DNA of 64,000 bases from Puccinellia tenuiflora. Its lineage: Eukaryota > Streptophyta > Magnoliopsida > Poales > Poaceae. Shown piece by piece: positions 24,001 to 34,475 of this stretch; position 1 is the stretch's first letter, and every line of letters begins with the position of its first letter. The stretch spans positions 558,001-622,000 of the forward strand of contig QRDG01001520.1 of the NCBI GenBank assembly GCA_012064385.1. The letters run 5' to 3'. A program made the position numbers and the translations under genes. Below the pieces are notes generated by a model. That model was not told the DNA's origin, made no database searches, and saw nothing but the letters and a program-made list of their open reading frames with translations.

Positions 24001-24578
24001 TCACGGTTGCATCAAAGTCTCGTATCAATGACAGGTCAAAGGAGAAGAAGAATGTGTCCAGTTTAAATAAGGATAAGTCATTTGAGCGCAAGTTTGGGGC
24101 GGTGCCTAAAGTCCGTTCAAAGATCAGAACCACTGAGGAAAATTTCGCCGAAGAAGGGGCGCAGGTTAGTAGTTTGGTTGGTCAGGTTAAACCAGAGACA
24201 CTGCTAGATGATAAGACAAGCACAATGGTATGTGTTGCTTCATCAGACGATCGTGGTCACGTGAAGGCTGAGGAAGCTCTCTCCGTTTCGAACAGTGATT
24301 GGGTCCGCGATGTTTCTGAGGCCACAGGAGGACCTGTTATCCCCCAGCTTGATCTGTCTTCACCGGTGAACTCTCGGAGGCACGGAACCAGGAACAGGGC
24401 TCCCACAGCGAAAGCTTTGGAAGCGGTTGCCTTGGGGCTCCTTGGAGGAAAACGCAAGGGTGAACCGAAAAGCCCTGGGACAAGCAGGCCTCCCCAGAGA
24501 GCTCGCAAATCCTTTGTCCGTACGCCTACAAGTAGTGACACAGATAAATCCAGCATGGAGGTTGATGCGCAATGGTGA
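21019..24578 (+). CDS. ELM2/SANT-domain nuclear protein (RERE-like annotation), about 878 aa
   Basis: Two coding exons, 21019-21873 and 22797-24578, join in phase across a GT-AG intron, giving 878 aa. Residues 33-80 look like a short ELM2 region (CPRIGSEYQAEIP). Residues 189-240 form a SANT/Myb-like helix bundle (LWSGIEAESFLLGLYIFGKN... then VLSYYYGKFYKRG). Residues 286-450 (ending near YFDSVSDVLKRVAADP) are a conserved block of this plant family. The rest is Ser/Lys-rich, probably disordered, and ends with basic stretches that could be nuclear signals. In Arabidopsis the homologues are annotated as Arg-Glu dipeptide repeat proteins (SANT1-4, recalled as partners of histone deacetylase HDA6). 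A histone-deacetylation role is inferred from that. The start is uncertain: the acceptor AG abuts this ATG and an in-frame ATG lies at 19832. Confidence 0.87.
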
Positions 24579-25506
24579 AGGGATTGTTGCTTGTTTTCTG
24601 GGTGTAAACAACGGAACCATATCATCGTGGATGAATCAATATCAAGTGTAACATGAGGTCTTCAACTTTAGTTGGAGTTGACGAATTGTCTGCATCGATA
24701 TTCCCTTATGAGGCACCTTGCATCTTGTGATTTGTAATATTACAATGCAATGGTAAGCTGTTTGGCCTGTAGCTTATTGAGTTATAATATGCCTGTGAAG
24801 GATTGCAAACGCGACTTGTACCGGAGAAAGAAGAGTTTATTTACAGTTTATATCGTATATTAGTCAATTCATTATGCGCTCTTTTTTGCGAGAAGGACTT
24901 TGATCTATTATAAAAGTTTATAATAGAAATGCAAAGCACCCCAAACATAATTAAAATTACAATGAGATATTTAGACCATCTAACGACACTACCGATGTTG
25001 TCTCTACGCTCTCACCGGAGGCGGCTTAACTTTGTTTGATGACTGCCGGGAAGTCTTCGTGCACGTACCCCTCCCCTAGGGACCAGCGCCCTAAAGCCGA
25101 AGTCATCGCCGTTAAACCCTTGTATCGATCTGTCACGTGACACCAAACCTATAACCTTGTATCGATCTGTCACGTGACACCAAACCTATAACACACTTAG
25201 ACAAAACGAGATCCACCACTCCTTGCGAGCAGTGACCGGGTGATTCTCCGCCATCCTCAATGCCACCGGTGATATCGCTGCCAACAGGGTGGACTACGAG
25301 ACGGAGAAATATTGTTCTTATTCTGCATAGCACCGTCATAGCCACCATAACAACGACGAGCGTAGGTTCGATATCCCCACCCATTCCCGCCACCGGAGCG
25401 GCAAGCACAATAGGCGGGACCCCATGATTATCGGACTGAGACGGACGACGGCTAGGGTTTCGCTTCTGGCGGCGGCTGTTAATACCGTACTGAGCAGAGC
25501 TCATGT
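24579..25506. other. 3' UTR of the SANT gene and degenerate transposon-like sequence
   Basis: The first 300 bp are AT-rich and probably the 3' UTR. From about 24900 the sequence contains a 37-bp direct duplication and, on the minus strand, an open frame (25133-25519) without recognisable motifs. It resembles 5' parts of grass retroelements, but I cannot place it. It ends at the CATGT target duplication of the next element. Confidence 0.4.
25118..25192. repeat. 37-bp direct repeat, two exact tandem units
   Basis: The word CTTGTATCGATCTGTCACGT and its following 17 bases occur at 25119 and again at 25156. Each unit contains the palindrome CACGTG (a G-box core) in TCACGTGAC. A recent tandem duplication is the simplest reading. 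Confidence 0.9.
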
Positions 25507-26316
25507 TGATGCAGCCCAACCCACGGCCATCACCATGTCAAGCACTCCAACGTACGTCAAGCCACCAATGACTTCAAAGGGTGGCAAGGAACTCCATGGT
25601 CTCCAATCAACCAAGGGATATGCTTGGAAGAGGAGGAAGAAGCGGCGACGCGAAGACGAAGCTGAAGAAGCCGGCGAACGTCGGTCCCACAGTCGGTCAA
25701 CCGGCCGACATCGGTTCCCAGGCCGGTCTGAGCTCCGGTGCAACAGAGGGCCGTTCCGGTCTGTGGGCCGGTTGAACCGGCCAATTCCGGTTCCAGGGCC
25801 GGTCTGACCGACTTACAGACCGGCCGATGCCTGCCTGCACGCAGATGCTGGGAATAATCCCTTGTATCCCACCTACCTACCCCCTAGCCTATAAATAGAG
25901 CCCCCTCTCCTCAGATCTAGGGTTAGACTAGAGAAGAATAGACTTGAGATGAGCATGGCTCCTCCTCCCTTGATGGGGTTCCTCTGTGGAGGGTGATGAT
26001 TCTTGTTGTAGCTACTTTTTCACTGAGGTGTCTCTAGTAGTGCAAAGCAATCTTTCACTGCGGTGACTCTATTGGATTGGTGGACCGGCCGGTAAGAGGA
26101 ATCGGTTTCAACAAGAGTGGAATTGGCTTTGATTTCTCGATCCAAAGGCTTCTCTATTGAGGGTTGTTGTTGGGTGGGAATCCTTGCAGGTTTTGCTAGT
26201 TATCTTCCCATGAATTTTCCCCTTTTCCCCGCGTGTTCTTCGTTTCCACCTCCGTGTTCTTCGTGTTCATCCTCTTTCCCGCCTCAAATCCGTGAAGATC
26301 GGGCAACCCTACATCA
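25507..26316 (+). repeat. 5' LTR, 810 bp
   Basis: It begins TGATGCAGCCCAACCC and ends CCCTACATCA. U3 contains a CCGGT/ACCGG-rich palindromic array at about 25670-25830. TATAAATAG follows at 25890-25898. The U5 part repeats the word TTTCACTG(A/C)GGTG twice and includes GGTGGACCGGCCGGTAAGAG, both shared with the LTR at 49891. Confidence 0.93.
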
Positions 26317-26318
26317 TA

Positions 26319-26330
26319 TGGTATCACAGC
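26319..26330 (+). other. Primer binding site, initiator tRNA-Met type with one mismatch
   Basis: TGGTATCACAGC lies two bases after the LTR end. It differs from the usual TGGTATCAGAGC by one base. Confidence 0.8.
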
Positions 26331-27284
26331 TATATGTTGCCACGGATTTTCCCTTGTTTCCACCCCCCCAAATCCACGAAACTTTTTTTTGATTTTTCCA
26401 ATTTCGAAAATTCCACCAAAAATAGCCCCAATTTGCTTTGGTTCGATTCGGAGATTTGAGTGAGTTTTGGTAGGTTTTGATCCGTGGATTACTTGCTATA
26501 CTTGTTGATCTACCTCCCTTTGCGTTCCCTTGGCCTAATTTCATCTTTTCCCCAAGAATTTGAGGATTTTTTAGGCCAATTTCCGTCCCCAAAAATTTTC
26601 GGTTCAGATCTGGTGTGGGGTCGGTTAACCGGCCATTTTCGGTCTAACAGAAGGCTGTTTCGGTCTCCCGGTCGGTTTGGGGTCGGTTGACCAACTTTCA
26701 AACCGAAATCCCGCTTTCGTCCAGAATTTCTGAAAAACTCAAATTTCATTTTAGCATAACTTTTGCATCCGGACTCCGTTTTTGTTGATTTTCGTCTCTA
26801 ATCGAAGCTACCAACAAGCTCTACATCACCATAGCGGTTGATCCATCATCTATTGCCACCATAATTCGTGAGCGAGGAAGAGGCATTCCACTCCACGGGT
26901 GAAGATCGTCGACGAAAGGTATAACATCCCCAAATCTTCTCCCACCTTGCATCACTTGTTAGCCAAGCCATTTGTGTCTATATATACTATTAAGACTTGC
27001 TCATCTATGATTGCTTGGGCTTTGCACACTTGATACCTCATAATGTTCCGAGCAAACGTTGTATGCGCTAGTTGATATAGTTCTTGTTGGCAAGCAAGTA
27101 AGAGGCAAAAGAGAAAAGAGAGTAAGAGGCCAAAAGAGAATATAAAATAAAAATAAAAAGAAAGAGCCTCAATCTCATATCTCTTGTAGGTCGCGCAAGC
27201 TCGATGAAAATTTTCTAGGTGTGGTATCTTTGTGCAAATCTTGTAGCCGACCAATAAAATTGCAATCGAGTTGGTTTCTCTTTT

Positions 27285-27349
27285 ACTCGTGCAACTTGAG
27301 CTTTAGTCTTCGCTAGGTCCATCACTAGCTCATTTTTGGTTGCACGAGT
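27285..27349 (+). ncRNA. Leader hairpin with conserved loop (element RNA structure candidate)
   Basis: Outer stem ACTCGTGCAAC (27285-27295) pairs perfectly with GTTGCACGAGT (27339-27349). Inner stem TGAGCT (27297-27302) pairs with AGCTCA (27327-27332). The loop holds TAGTCTTCGCTAGGTCCA. The element at 49891 has the same architecture at 51565-51628, with different stem bases and a loop that differs at one position. It lies in the untranslated leader between PBS and ORF, where retroelements keep packaging or dimerisation signals. The function is inferred. Confidence 0.7.
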
Positions 27350-27676
27350 CCCACTTTTCGAAAGCGTGTGTTTGTATGATCTTCACTCTCATATCCTTTG
27401 AGACCGACTTGTATTTGCTTTGTGGTCATCGTGGTTCTTTACTTGCCTTTACAATATCTTGGTTTCCGGTTGTTCCATTTGCTTTCCACAATCCATACAT
27501 ATCCAATCATAAGCCGTGTGTGTTTTGGAGTTGCGTTTGGATCTTTGAAACTCAAGCCACCCCATTCTTGTGTATCGGTTTCTCTTGGCATGGTCCACTA
27601 GTTCCAATACTATCTACTAGGTGAGGTTGGTTTCTTAGTTACTTCCACTCCACATATATATACACTTGTCTTGTGA

Positions 27677-30604
27677 TTGACCATGTCTAGTGAGAGCGGA
27701 GCATTCTACGGAGGCCATGATGATGAGAGCATGATGAGCGACAACGACTATGACACGCCAAGCATGGATGACATGGTGGACCACGACATCGACAACTATT
27801 CCACAAGCATGGACCACATGGAGGAGCACCACCACTACTATGACTACGATTCTTCAACCGTCCATGACATGGAGAGCTACACCGAGTTCGAGTCCACAAG
27901 CGTCAACGCCATGGCGGACCACTACTATGACTACAACTCCAATGACTTGGTGGAGCCACACATCGACTACGACTCCTCATGGCACACCAAGGATCTCCAA
28001 CGAGGCGCTACACATCATGTAGATGACGACACCGACGATGAGTCCCCACCTCAACGATACTCAAGTCCAAGGACTCAAGACCGCCTCCGCCGTCAAGCAT
28101 CTACATCAAGCTCAAGAAGATCAAGCTCAAGAAGATCAAGCTCAAGGCATCTTCGACTAGAGGACATGGAGTCGCGACCTCAACCACGACGTCAAGCTAC
28201 ATCGTCCCAAGATCTTCGACGTGGCGTTGCATATCACAAGGATAACACAAGAAGACGGAGCACAAGGCATCTTCGCCATCAAGAAACTACTTCTACACAC
28301 AAGTTGGCGGCAAGTACACATCATGTGGAGCCCCCTCCGCGCGCCACGACCAAAAGGGAGTCCAAGAGTAGATCACGCTCCAAGACAGAAAGGGACATCC
28401 TTCTCAAGCTCAAGGCCGACATCGCCAAGTTCAAGATAGAGCTCGAAGACAACCAAGCCAAGCTCAAGGCCGACTTCGAGACCGAGCAAGCCGAGCTCAA
28501 GAACATTCGCGAGGAGTTCGTTGCCGGTTTATCCAAGTTCTCCAAGCCCTCACATGACACTTCACCGAGCAAATTGTCCTCTCCACTTCAAGATGGTGAC
28601 CAAGAAGATGGCGAGAAGACGGTCGAGCATGGGATTTTCCTTCGACCAAGGAGGCGAGCATTGAAGATGCTACTACTTATGGTGGCGAGCCAAGCGAAGA
28701 AGCCGAGCATGGGATGTTCCCTTCGGCAAAGCAGTCAAGTGATGATGCCCACCCTACGGCATTCACCTTTGGAGGCGAAATGGTTGAGGAGGTTGAGCAT
28801 GGGAGTTTCCCTTCAACCAAGGTGGCGAATGGAGTTGAGACTACCGAGCCTATCCCTATGTGCTCGAATGATGATATGGCACCAATCCTATGTGAGTATG
28901 AGAGCCACTTAGCCCACTTGAGTGAGAGTGATAGTGAGTTGAGTGCCTCCACCATATGTAAGATTGAGTGCTTCCAATTTGAGGGAATGAGTGATACACC
29001 ACTTGAGTTGGGAGACGTAGTTGATAGGTCAAGTGAGGCCATTTCGATTTTTAACAACTTACCCTCTACCTCTAGTGTGTTCTCTTATGTTGTACTAGGT
29101 CCCATGGATGATGATACACCAAGCCTCGACATGACGGTGCCACACATGGAGAAGATGTACATGGAGGATGAAGGAAAGGCCACCCCATGTCTACATCAAT
29201 ATGGACAAGTCGGCCACATGGACACCGCTACCTCTACCACAACACCTATATCTCATGGGCGGAACTACAAAGGTACGCTTATGGGTGTTGATGATGCCAT
29301 GATCCCACTAGTGGACATGATGACTTGTGATTGCTTGCATGCTATGGAGGGTCCTTTTGATATCACCTATGCTTCTTTCATATTCCCATGTGATACCTTG
29401 TTTCAAACCAATGTTGATCATGCGGAATTACCTATTTGTGATGATCTTTCCATATACATGCCTTGTTATGAAACTTTCAAATTTTCTCCCATTGTTGCAT
29501 CCAAGAAATCGAACAATTTCTCTTTCCCGTGCTTGGTTTGCAATAATGTTGCTATGATGTCTTATGAGAATGTCCCCATAGCTTTCTCAAAATTTGGAGA
29601 TTATTCATCTTGCCATGTTGAGAATTTTACCTTCCTTTTGCATATTGACCAACCACATATGTCATACATTCCTTTTGATTTTGGTGTGTTTGGTGATGTG
29701 CAAATGGAGAGATGCGTCATGATGGATGATGCATTCATGTACCATACACACAATTTCTTTTTATGGAATTTCATGTGTAATGGTTCACACTTCATAATGT
29801 CAACCTCAATTGAACATGAGTTGACAAAAAGAGCTCTTGAGATCATTTTACATGATAGTTGTGGCTCCATTCCACCTCTATTCCCTTTTCCATGTTTTGC
29901 ATCGAACAAATTGAACAATTGCTCTTTCCTTTGGTTCACGTGCAAACATGTGAGTGCTTTTGTTTTCCATTGTGACATTCATACTCCCTTGATCTTCCTT
30001 ATAGATGATTTATGTGTTGTAAAAAATATGATGAACAATTGTTCTTTCCGTTGGCTTGATTCAACCATAATGTTATTTTGAGCATGTCTTGTCATAAGTC
30101 CTTTGGATGTTGTCTTACTGGTGTTCCAAGAAAATCGATGAAAACTTGCTCTTCTCTTTGCTTTGTTTGCACCCATGATGGCGATGATAAGAGCCTCTCT
30201 CATCTTGTGTGGTTCACAAACTTCTCTTTCCAATGCTTTCAATGTAATGAACATCATATGGTTCACAATGAGATAGGTATCATAGCCTTCTCAACTTTTC
30301 TTGTAGATTTTGTGTTCCCACATTTTGAGGATGTTCGGCTGAGTTGCTTGCTCATTGACCTTGCATTTGTATTCCATTCCATATATTTGTGTTGTGCTAA
30401 TGGTGTTATGAACAAATTTGAACATAGCGTCAATGATGTGCTCCTCTATCATGCACACACATGTTTTGCTTGGTCTTTGGTGCGTGCAGGACCAAATGGT
30501 GGCATGGTGACTTCCACTTCAACCGCAAAGGCAAACCATCTACCTCCTTCACATGGTGATGACGTGCTAGCGTCGAGGACGACGCTTTTCGAAGGAGGGG
30601 GAGA
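27677..30604 (+). pseudogene. Long unfamiliar retrotransposon ORF, now in three frames
   Basis: ATG at 27677 opens an acidic, His/Asp/Tyr-rich N-terminus, then Ser/Arg-rich repeats (28090-28170) and a coiled coil (about 28395-28540). The frame shifts near 28635 into a second part (open to 30081), and again near 30078 into a third part that runs to the PPT. EHGxFPS(T/A)K recurs near 28626, 28707 and 28797. The C-terminal half repeats motifs of the NNCSF...W..C type (29510, 29920, 30040, 30140, 30220). I recognise no gag, protease or polymerase domain. It occupies the gag-pol position, so a structural or accessory role is possible, but none can be assigned. The breaks suggest that this copy is not functional. 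Confidence 0.65.
30591..30604 (+). other. Polypurine tract
   Basis: GAAGGAGGGGGAGA ends directly before TGATGCAG of the 3' LTR. It is closely similar to the PPT of the element at 49891 (60711-60726). Confidence 0.85.
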
Positions 30605-31431
30605 TGATGCAGCCCAACCCACGGCCATCACCATGTCAAGTACTCCAACGTACGTCAAGCCACCAAGGACTTCAAAGGGTGGCAAGGAACTCCATGGTCT
30701 CCAATCAACCAAGGAATATGCTTGGAAGAGGGGGAAGAAGCGGCAACGTGAAGACGAAGCTGAAGAAGCCAAGTCGGTTGGCAGACCGGTCAAACCGGCC
30801 AGCGTCGATCCCACAGCCGGTCAACCGGCCGACATCGGTTCCCAGGCCGGTCTGAGCTCCGGTGCAACAGAGGGCCGTTCCGGTCTGTGGGCCGGTTGAA
30901 CCGGCCAATTCCGGTTCCAGGGCCGGTCTGACCGACTTACAGACCGGCCGACGCCTGCTTGGGCGCAGATGCTGGAAATATTCCCTTGTATCCCACCTAC
31001 CTACCCCCTAGCCTATAAATAGAGCCCCCTCTCCTCAGATCTAGGGTTAGACTAGAGAAGAATAGACTTGAGATGAGCATGGCTCCTCCTCCCTTGATGG
31101 GGTTCCTCTGTGGAGGGTGATGATTCTTGTTGTAGCTACTCTTTCACTGAGGTGTCTCTAGTAGTGCAAAGCAATCTTTCACTGCGGTGACTCTATTGGA
31201 TCGGTGGACCGGCCGGTAAGAGGAATCATTTTCAACAAGAGTGGAATTGGCTTTGATTTCTCGATCCAAAGGCTTCTCTATTGAGGGTTGTTGTTGGGTG
31301 GGAATCCTTGCAGGTTTTTCTAGTTATCTTCCCACGAATTTGCTCCTTTTCCTCTCGTGTTCTTTGTTTCCACCTCCGTGTTCATCCTCTTTCCTGCCTC
31401 AAATCCGTGAAGATCGGGCAACCCTACATCA
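30605..31431 (+). repeat. 3' LTR, 827 bp
   Basis: This is a copy of 25507-26316. The CCGG array (30775-30955) has an extra 30 bp or so relative to the 5' LTR. TATAAAT lies at 31014-31020. It ends CCCTACATCA followed by the CATGT duplication. Confidence 0.93.
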
Positions 31432-31804
31432 CATGTTAACCTCCTACTTTGTTAGACAAGTTAGAGTAGTAATATCTATGTAATTTTCAATTCATTATTT
31501 TCCTAACTGGATTAATCTTTTCTTAGATCAAAAGTGTTGTTCTTTTTTCTGCAATACATATCCCATCCATGCTTTTGATTGATATATTTAGGAGCAACAA
31601 CTCAACGGTTTCATTTTACCATGCAAGATTATTGAGGTTGCATCGATTATGTGTATGAATAGATTACTAGCAGTTGGATTTTACCATCCAGTTCTCTGAT
31701 GTCTGTCATACGAATAGAGTTAAACTTTGAAGCGTTGGTCAACAATATTTTCAGAAGTATATGTGCTAATTTATCGATTTGATCATGTTCATACACTATA
31801 TCTA

Positions 31805-31876
31805 CTCCATCCGATCCATAAAAAGTGTCGCCCACTTAGTACAAAATGAGTGACACTTTTTATGGATCGGAGTGAG
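31805..31876. mobile_element. Stowaway MITE, 72 bp, TSD TA
   Basis: The ends CTCCATCCGATCCATAAAAA and TTTTTATGGATCGGAGTGAG form an almost full-length inverted repeat. TA dinucleotides flank it (31803-31804 and 31877-31878). The length and ends match the very short Tc1/mariner-derived Stowaway elements of Pooideae. Confidence 0.88.
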
Positions 31877-32184
31877 TAATATATTTCAAAGCGAATTATG
31901 TGTTTTTTTTCGAATCATACCATGGGGCTAAAATCCCAAATCCCTAAAACGTTGGAGGCTCACACTCACTGGACGCTGCACTACTAGACTCCTCTATAGA
32001 GTTGCATCTTTGAAAGAGCATCTCTCTCCGTAAAGGGTTTTGGTGATTTATAACAACACACTTTATGGTTTAATTGTTTACTACATGTCTAAACAGTCCC
32101 AGGTGTCTCCTAAAAAGTGAAAAGAACGAAGCCTGATCGAAGAAGAAAGAGAGGAAGGAATGACGACTGCTGCTTCTGTTTGCC

Positions 32185-33330
32185 TTAGGTGGGCCGGAAG
32201 TTCCGGTGTGCAAGCACCGGAATTTCCGGCTTGAGGTCCGGAAAAATCCGGCCCTGGAAATTTCTGCTAAGTCATTCCGGGCTTTGGCTACTGGCTCCAG
32301 CCTGGATCTTTGCCCGAAGGTTTCCCCAGAAACTTCCGGGGGTCGGAAGTTCCGGTGTACGCGCCGGAAGTTCCGGCCCTGAAATTTCCAGCCGCCCGAA
32401 AACGACTAAGTCATTTTCGGGTTTGGCTCTTGACTTCCAACCGGAAGTTTGCTCGGAGGTTTCCCCGGAAACTTCCGGGGGCCAGAAGTTCCGGTACTTG
32501 TGCACCGGAAGTTCCGGTGTTAATACCGGAAGTTCCGGCCGTCCGACTCAGGCAACGGTCTGATTTCATGGAGGGGTGTATAAATACCCCTCCACCTACC
32601 TTGAGCTGGTTGCTCGAGTAGCTTTCTCTCACCTGTATTAATTCGAAGCTTTAAATGCGTGGATCTCTCATTCTAGCCATCCAAACTTGATGCCCTTCAA
32701 GGATTTGGTGGAGAAGACCTAGATCTACACTTCTACCGAGCCAAAAAAATGTTTCCCCCTTCAATCCCTTGTGGATCTTGTGTCCCCCTTTGGTTTCTTG
32801 GAAACCCTAGTAGGAAGTTGGGAGTCTTGGATCTTCCCTTGTTGTAAGAAGCTCAGGGACGGTGTTGGGAGGCTCCAACTCACCGTGGAGTGCCCCAACG
32901 TTGGTGTAAAGGCTTGGTCAACGCCTTCAAGTCGATCTTATAGTGGAAAGTATTATTCCCTCACGGGAGTAGCATACGGAGAATAGGGTGAGCACGGACG
33001 TGCTTATAGGAGCGTCAAGGAGGCTCCACACCCCTCCAACGTAGATGTACTTCTTTGGGAAGTAACTACGGGAATCGATTCTCCGTGTCCATCTATGCGG
33101 TGACTTCTATCCTTTACATTCCGCTGCTTATTACTCTTGCCTGTATGATTGTATCACCTAGGTTGTTCTCATCTTAGTCGCACATCTAGACAACCTTTAT
33201 TTATTTGTATTGCCTTAATAAAACTGAAAAAGGATAAAGTTTGGTAGTCGCCTATTCCCTTGATGTAAGTTTGGTAGTCGCTATTCATAGCCGACTTCCT
33301 TGATGTAAGTAAAAACGGCACTCAACACTG
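32185..33330 (+). mobile_element. Relic LTR with CCGGAAGTTCCGG array
   Basis: About ten TTCCGG/CCGGAA words occur at 32205-32545, followed by GTATAAATACCCC at about 32576 and a leader-like part. GGAGAATAGGGTGAG near 32978 matches the corresponding segment of the LTRs at 8571 and 17860. CACACCCCTCCAACG near 33029 also matches. Terminal TG/CA ends and target duplications are not identifiable, so both borders are approximate. It is a distant, decayed relative of the solo LTR at 5646. Confidence 0.6.
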
Positions 33331-33557
33331 GTCACGATCTTGTTCCCCTATCTGTCTTTTGCCTTTCTAGGGTCTTGCAACATAGCAAGTCCATTGCAAA
33401 ACAAATCTGTTATTACCCGATTCCCCGTATTGTTGTTCACTTCCATCACCAGCACAGGTCACTACTTTTCTAATTGTCAAGACAGCACACAACCTCAGGT
33501 GGCATAATTAGTCTGCGGTTTTTATCGCAAACCCTGAGTGGCATATAACACATTTTC

Positions 33558-33820
33558 TGTGAGATCTTGGCTCAGGGCTCAATAGAATTGATAGGATACT
33601 CATATCAACAAGTTGCAACTTCTTTCCGGAAGCTCATTCTTAAAAAACTCCGAGGTTAAGCGTGCTTGGCCCGGAGTAATTTAAGGATGGGTGACCGACC
33701 GGGAAGTCCTTCCCTTCCCGGGTGTGCAGAAAAGACTAGTGTTGGTCTGTGGGATAGTCTAGAAATCCTAGAGAGCTGCCAGGGGTAACAGGCCCGGCCC
33801 GGGGTGGGTCGGGTGTTACA
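33558..33820 (+). mobile_element. Cassandra-type TRIM, solo LTR with 5S rRNA-like promoter, TSD TTTTC
   Basis: The 263-bp unit starts TGTGAGATC and ends GGGTGTTACA, flanked by a perfect TTTTC duplication (33553-33557 and 33821-33825). Bases 33648-33710 resemble 5S rRNA: an A-box region AGGTTAAGCGTGCTTGG (33653-33669) and a C-box GGATGGGTGACC (33685-33696). An LTR that carries 5S rRNA sequence with RNA polymerase III control elements is the defining trait of Cassandra. No second LTR or internal domain follows, so it is a solo LTR. Confidence 0.9.
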
Positions 33821-34015
33821 TTTTCACTCTTCTTTTCTCCAATGAAGGAAATATGTCTCATATGTGAAAATGAGGTTTACTTATTTTACAATTCATACAA
33901 GGTAGTAACACACCTCAATAAGAGAGGCACTTATGTTATGGAGTTCATGCAGAGACGCTGTAACGCAGAGCCTCAAACGCAGACCTTTTTCCCTAGCGAT
34001 TTGCAACCAGGGTTA

Positions 34016-34303
34016 GGCCCTGTTCGGAACGAAGGAATTTTACAGGAATCGTGGAGATTTCCGTTCCTATGGAATTTTTTCCTTTGGAGCTGTTCGGAAC
34101 AAAGGAAATGAGCCGCACGTTTCCTTAGGAAAGGCAAACTTTCCTACACATTTCACAGGAAATAAGACATCGGCCAAGACCAAAGGAAAGCCACAGGAAC
34201 TCTGTTTTAGAAACCTGTAGGTTTTCTTTCACTTTACACTCAACCCGATTCCTACACTTCTTCCTATTCCTTTATTTTGTGTTCCTCTGTTCCGAACAGA
34301 GCC
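34016..34303. mobile_element. MITE, 288 bp, with GGCCCTGTTCGGAAC inverted ends
   Basis: The left end GGCCCTGTTCGGAACGAAGGAA and the right end (reverse complement GGCTCTGTTCGGAACAGAGGAA) are inverted copies. An internal TGTTCGGAACAAAGGAA copy lies near 34092. No coding sequence is present. Flanking bases do not give a clear duplication, so the superfamily (PIF/Harbinger or hAT) is open. It lies just downstream of the MTP gene. Confidence 0.75.
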
Positions 34304-34475
34304 ACTCTTGCGCCAATTATTCCATTTCTTCTCGTATCTCTGAACAAGATATGATGTACACAGGCTGTCCTAATGCACTGCCAGCAAAATGCAGTTGATG
34401 TATGTCAGAGAAATTTGCAAAATTATCATCCTAGCTGACCGGGTTGCACAGGATATGCAGCTCCTCCACCTACTA

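Larger units (their letters stand above)
25507..31431 (+). mobile_element. Non-autonomous LTR retrotransposon related to the 49.9-kb gypsy element
   Basis: 5' LTR 25507-26316, PBS 26319-26330, long leader to 27676, unusual ORF at 27677-30604, PPT 30591-30604, 3' LTR 30605-31431. A perfect target duplication CATGT flanks it (25502-25506 and 31432-31436). There is no protease, reverse transcriptase or integrase. Its U5, PBS, leader (including a hairpin at 27285-27349) and PPT are clearly homologous to those of the element at 49891-61677, so it is probably moved by that family's enzymes. The LTRs are very similar to each other, so it is fairly young. Confidence 0.93.

Noticed and set aside
33648..33710. 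Possible 5S rRNA gene
   Set aside because: Only the central part of 5S rRNA matches and both ends are missing. It lies inside a TG...CA unit with a perfect 5-bp duplication, so it is the promoter part of a Cassandra LTR.
34016..34303. hAT-type 8-bp or PIF-type 3-bp target duplication around the MITE
   Set aside because: Flanks TTA/ACT and CAGGGTTA/ACTCTTGC do not match, so I left the superfamily open.
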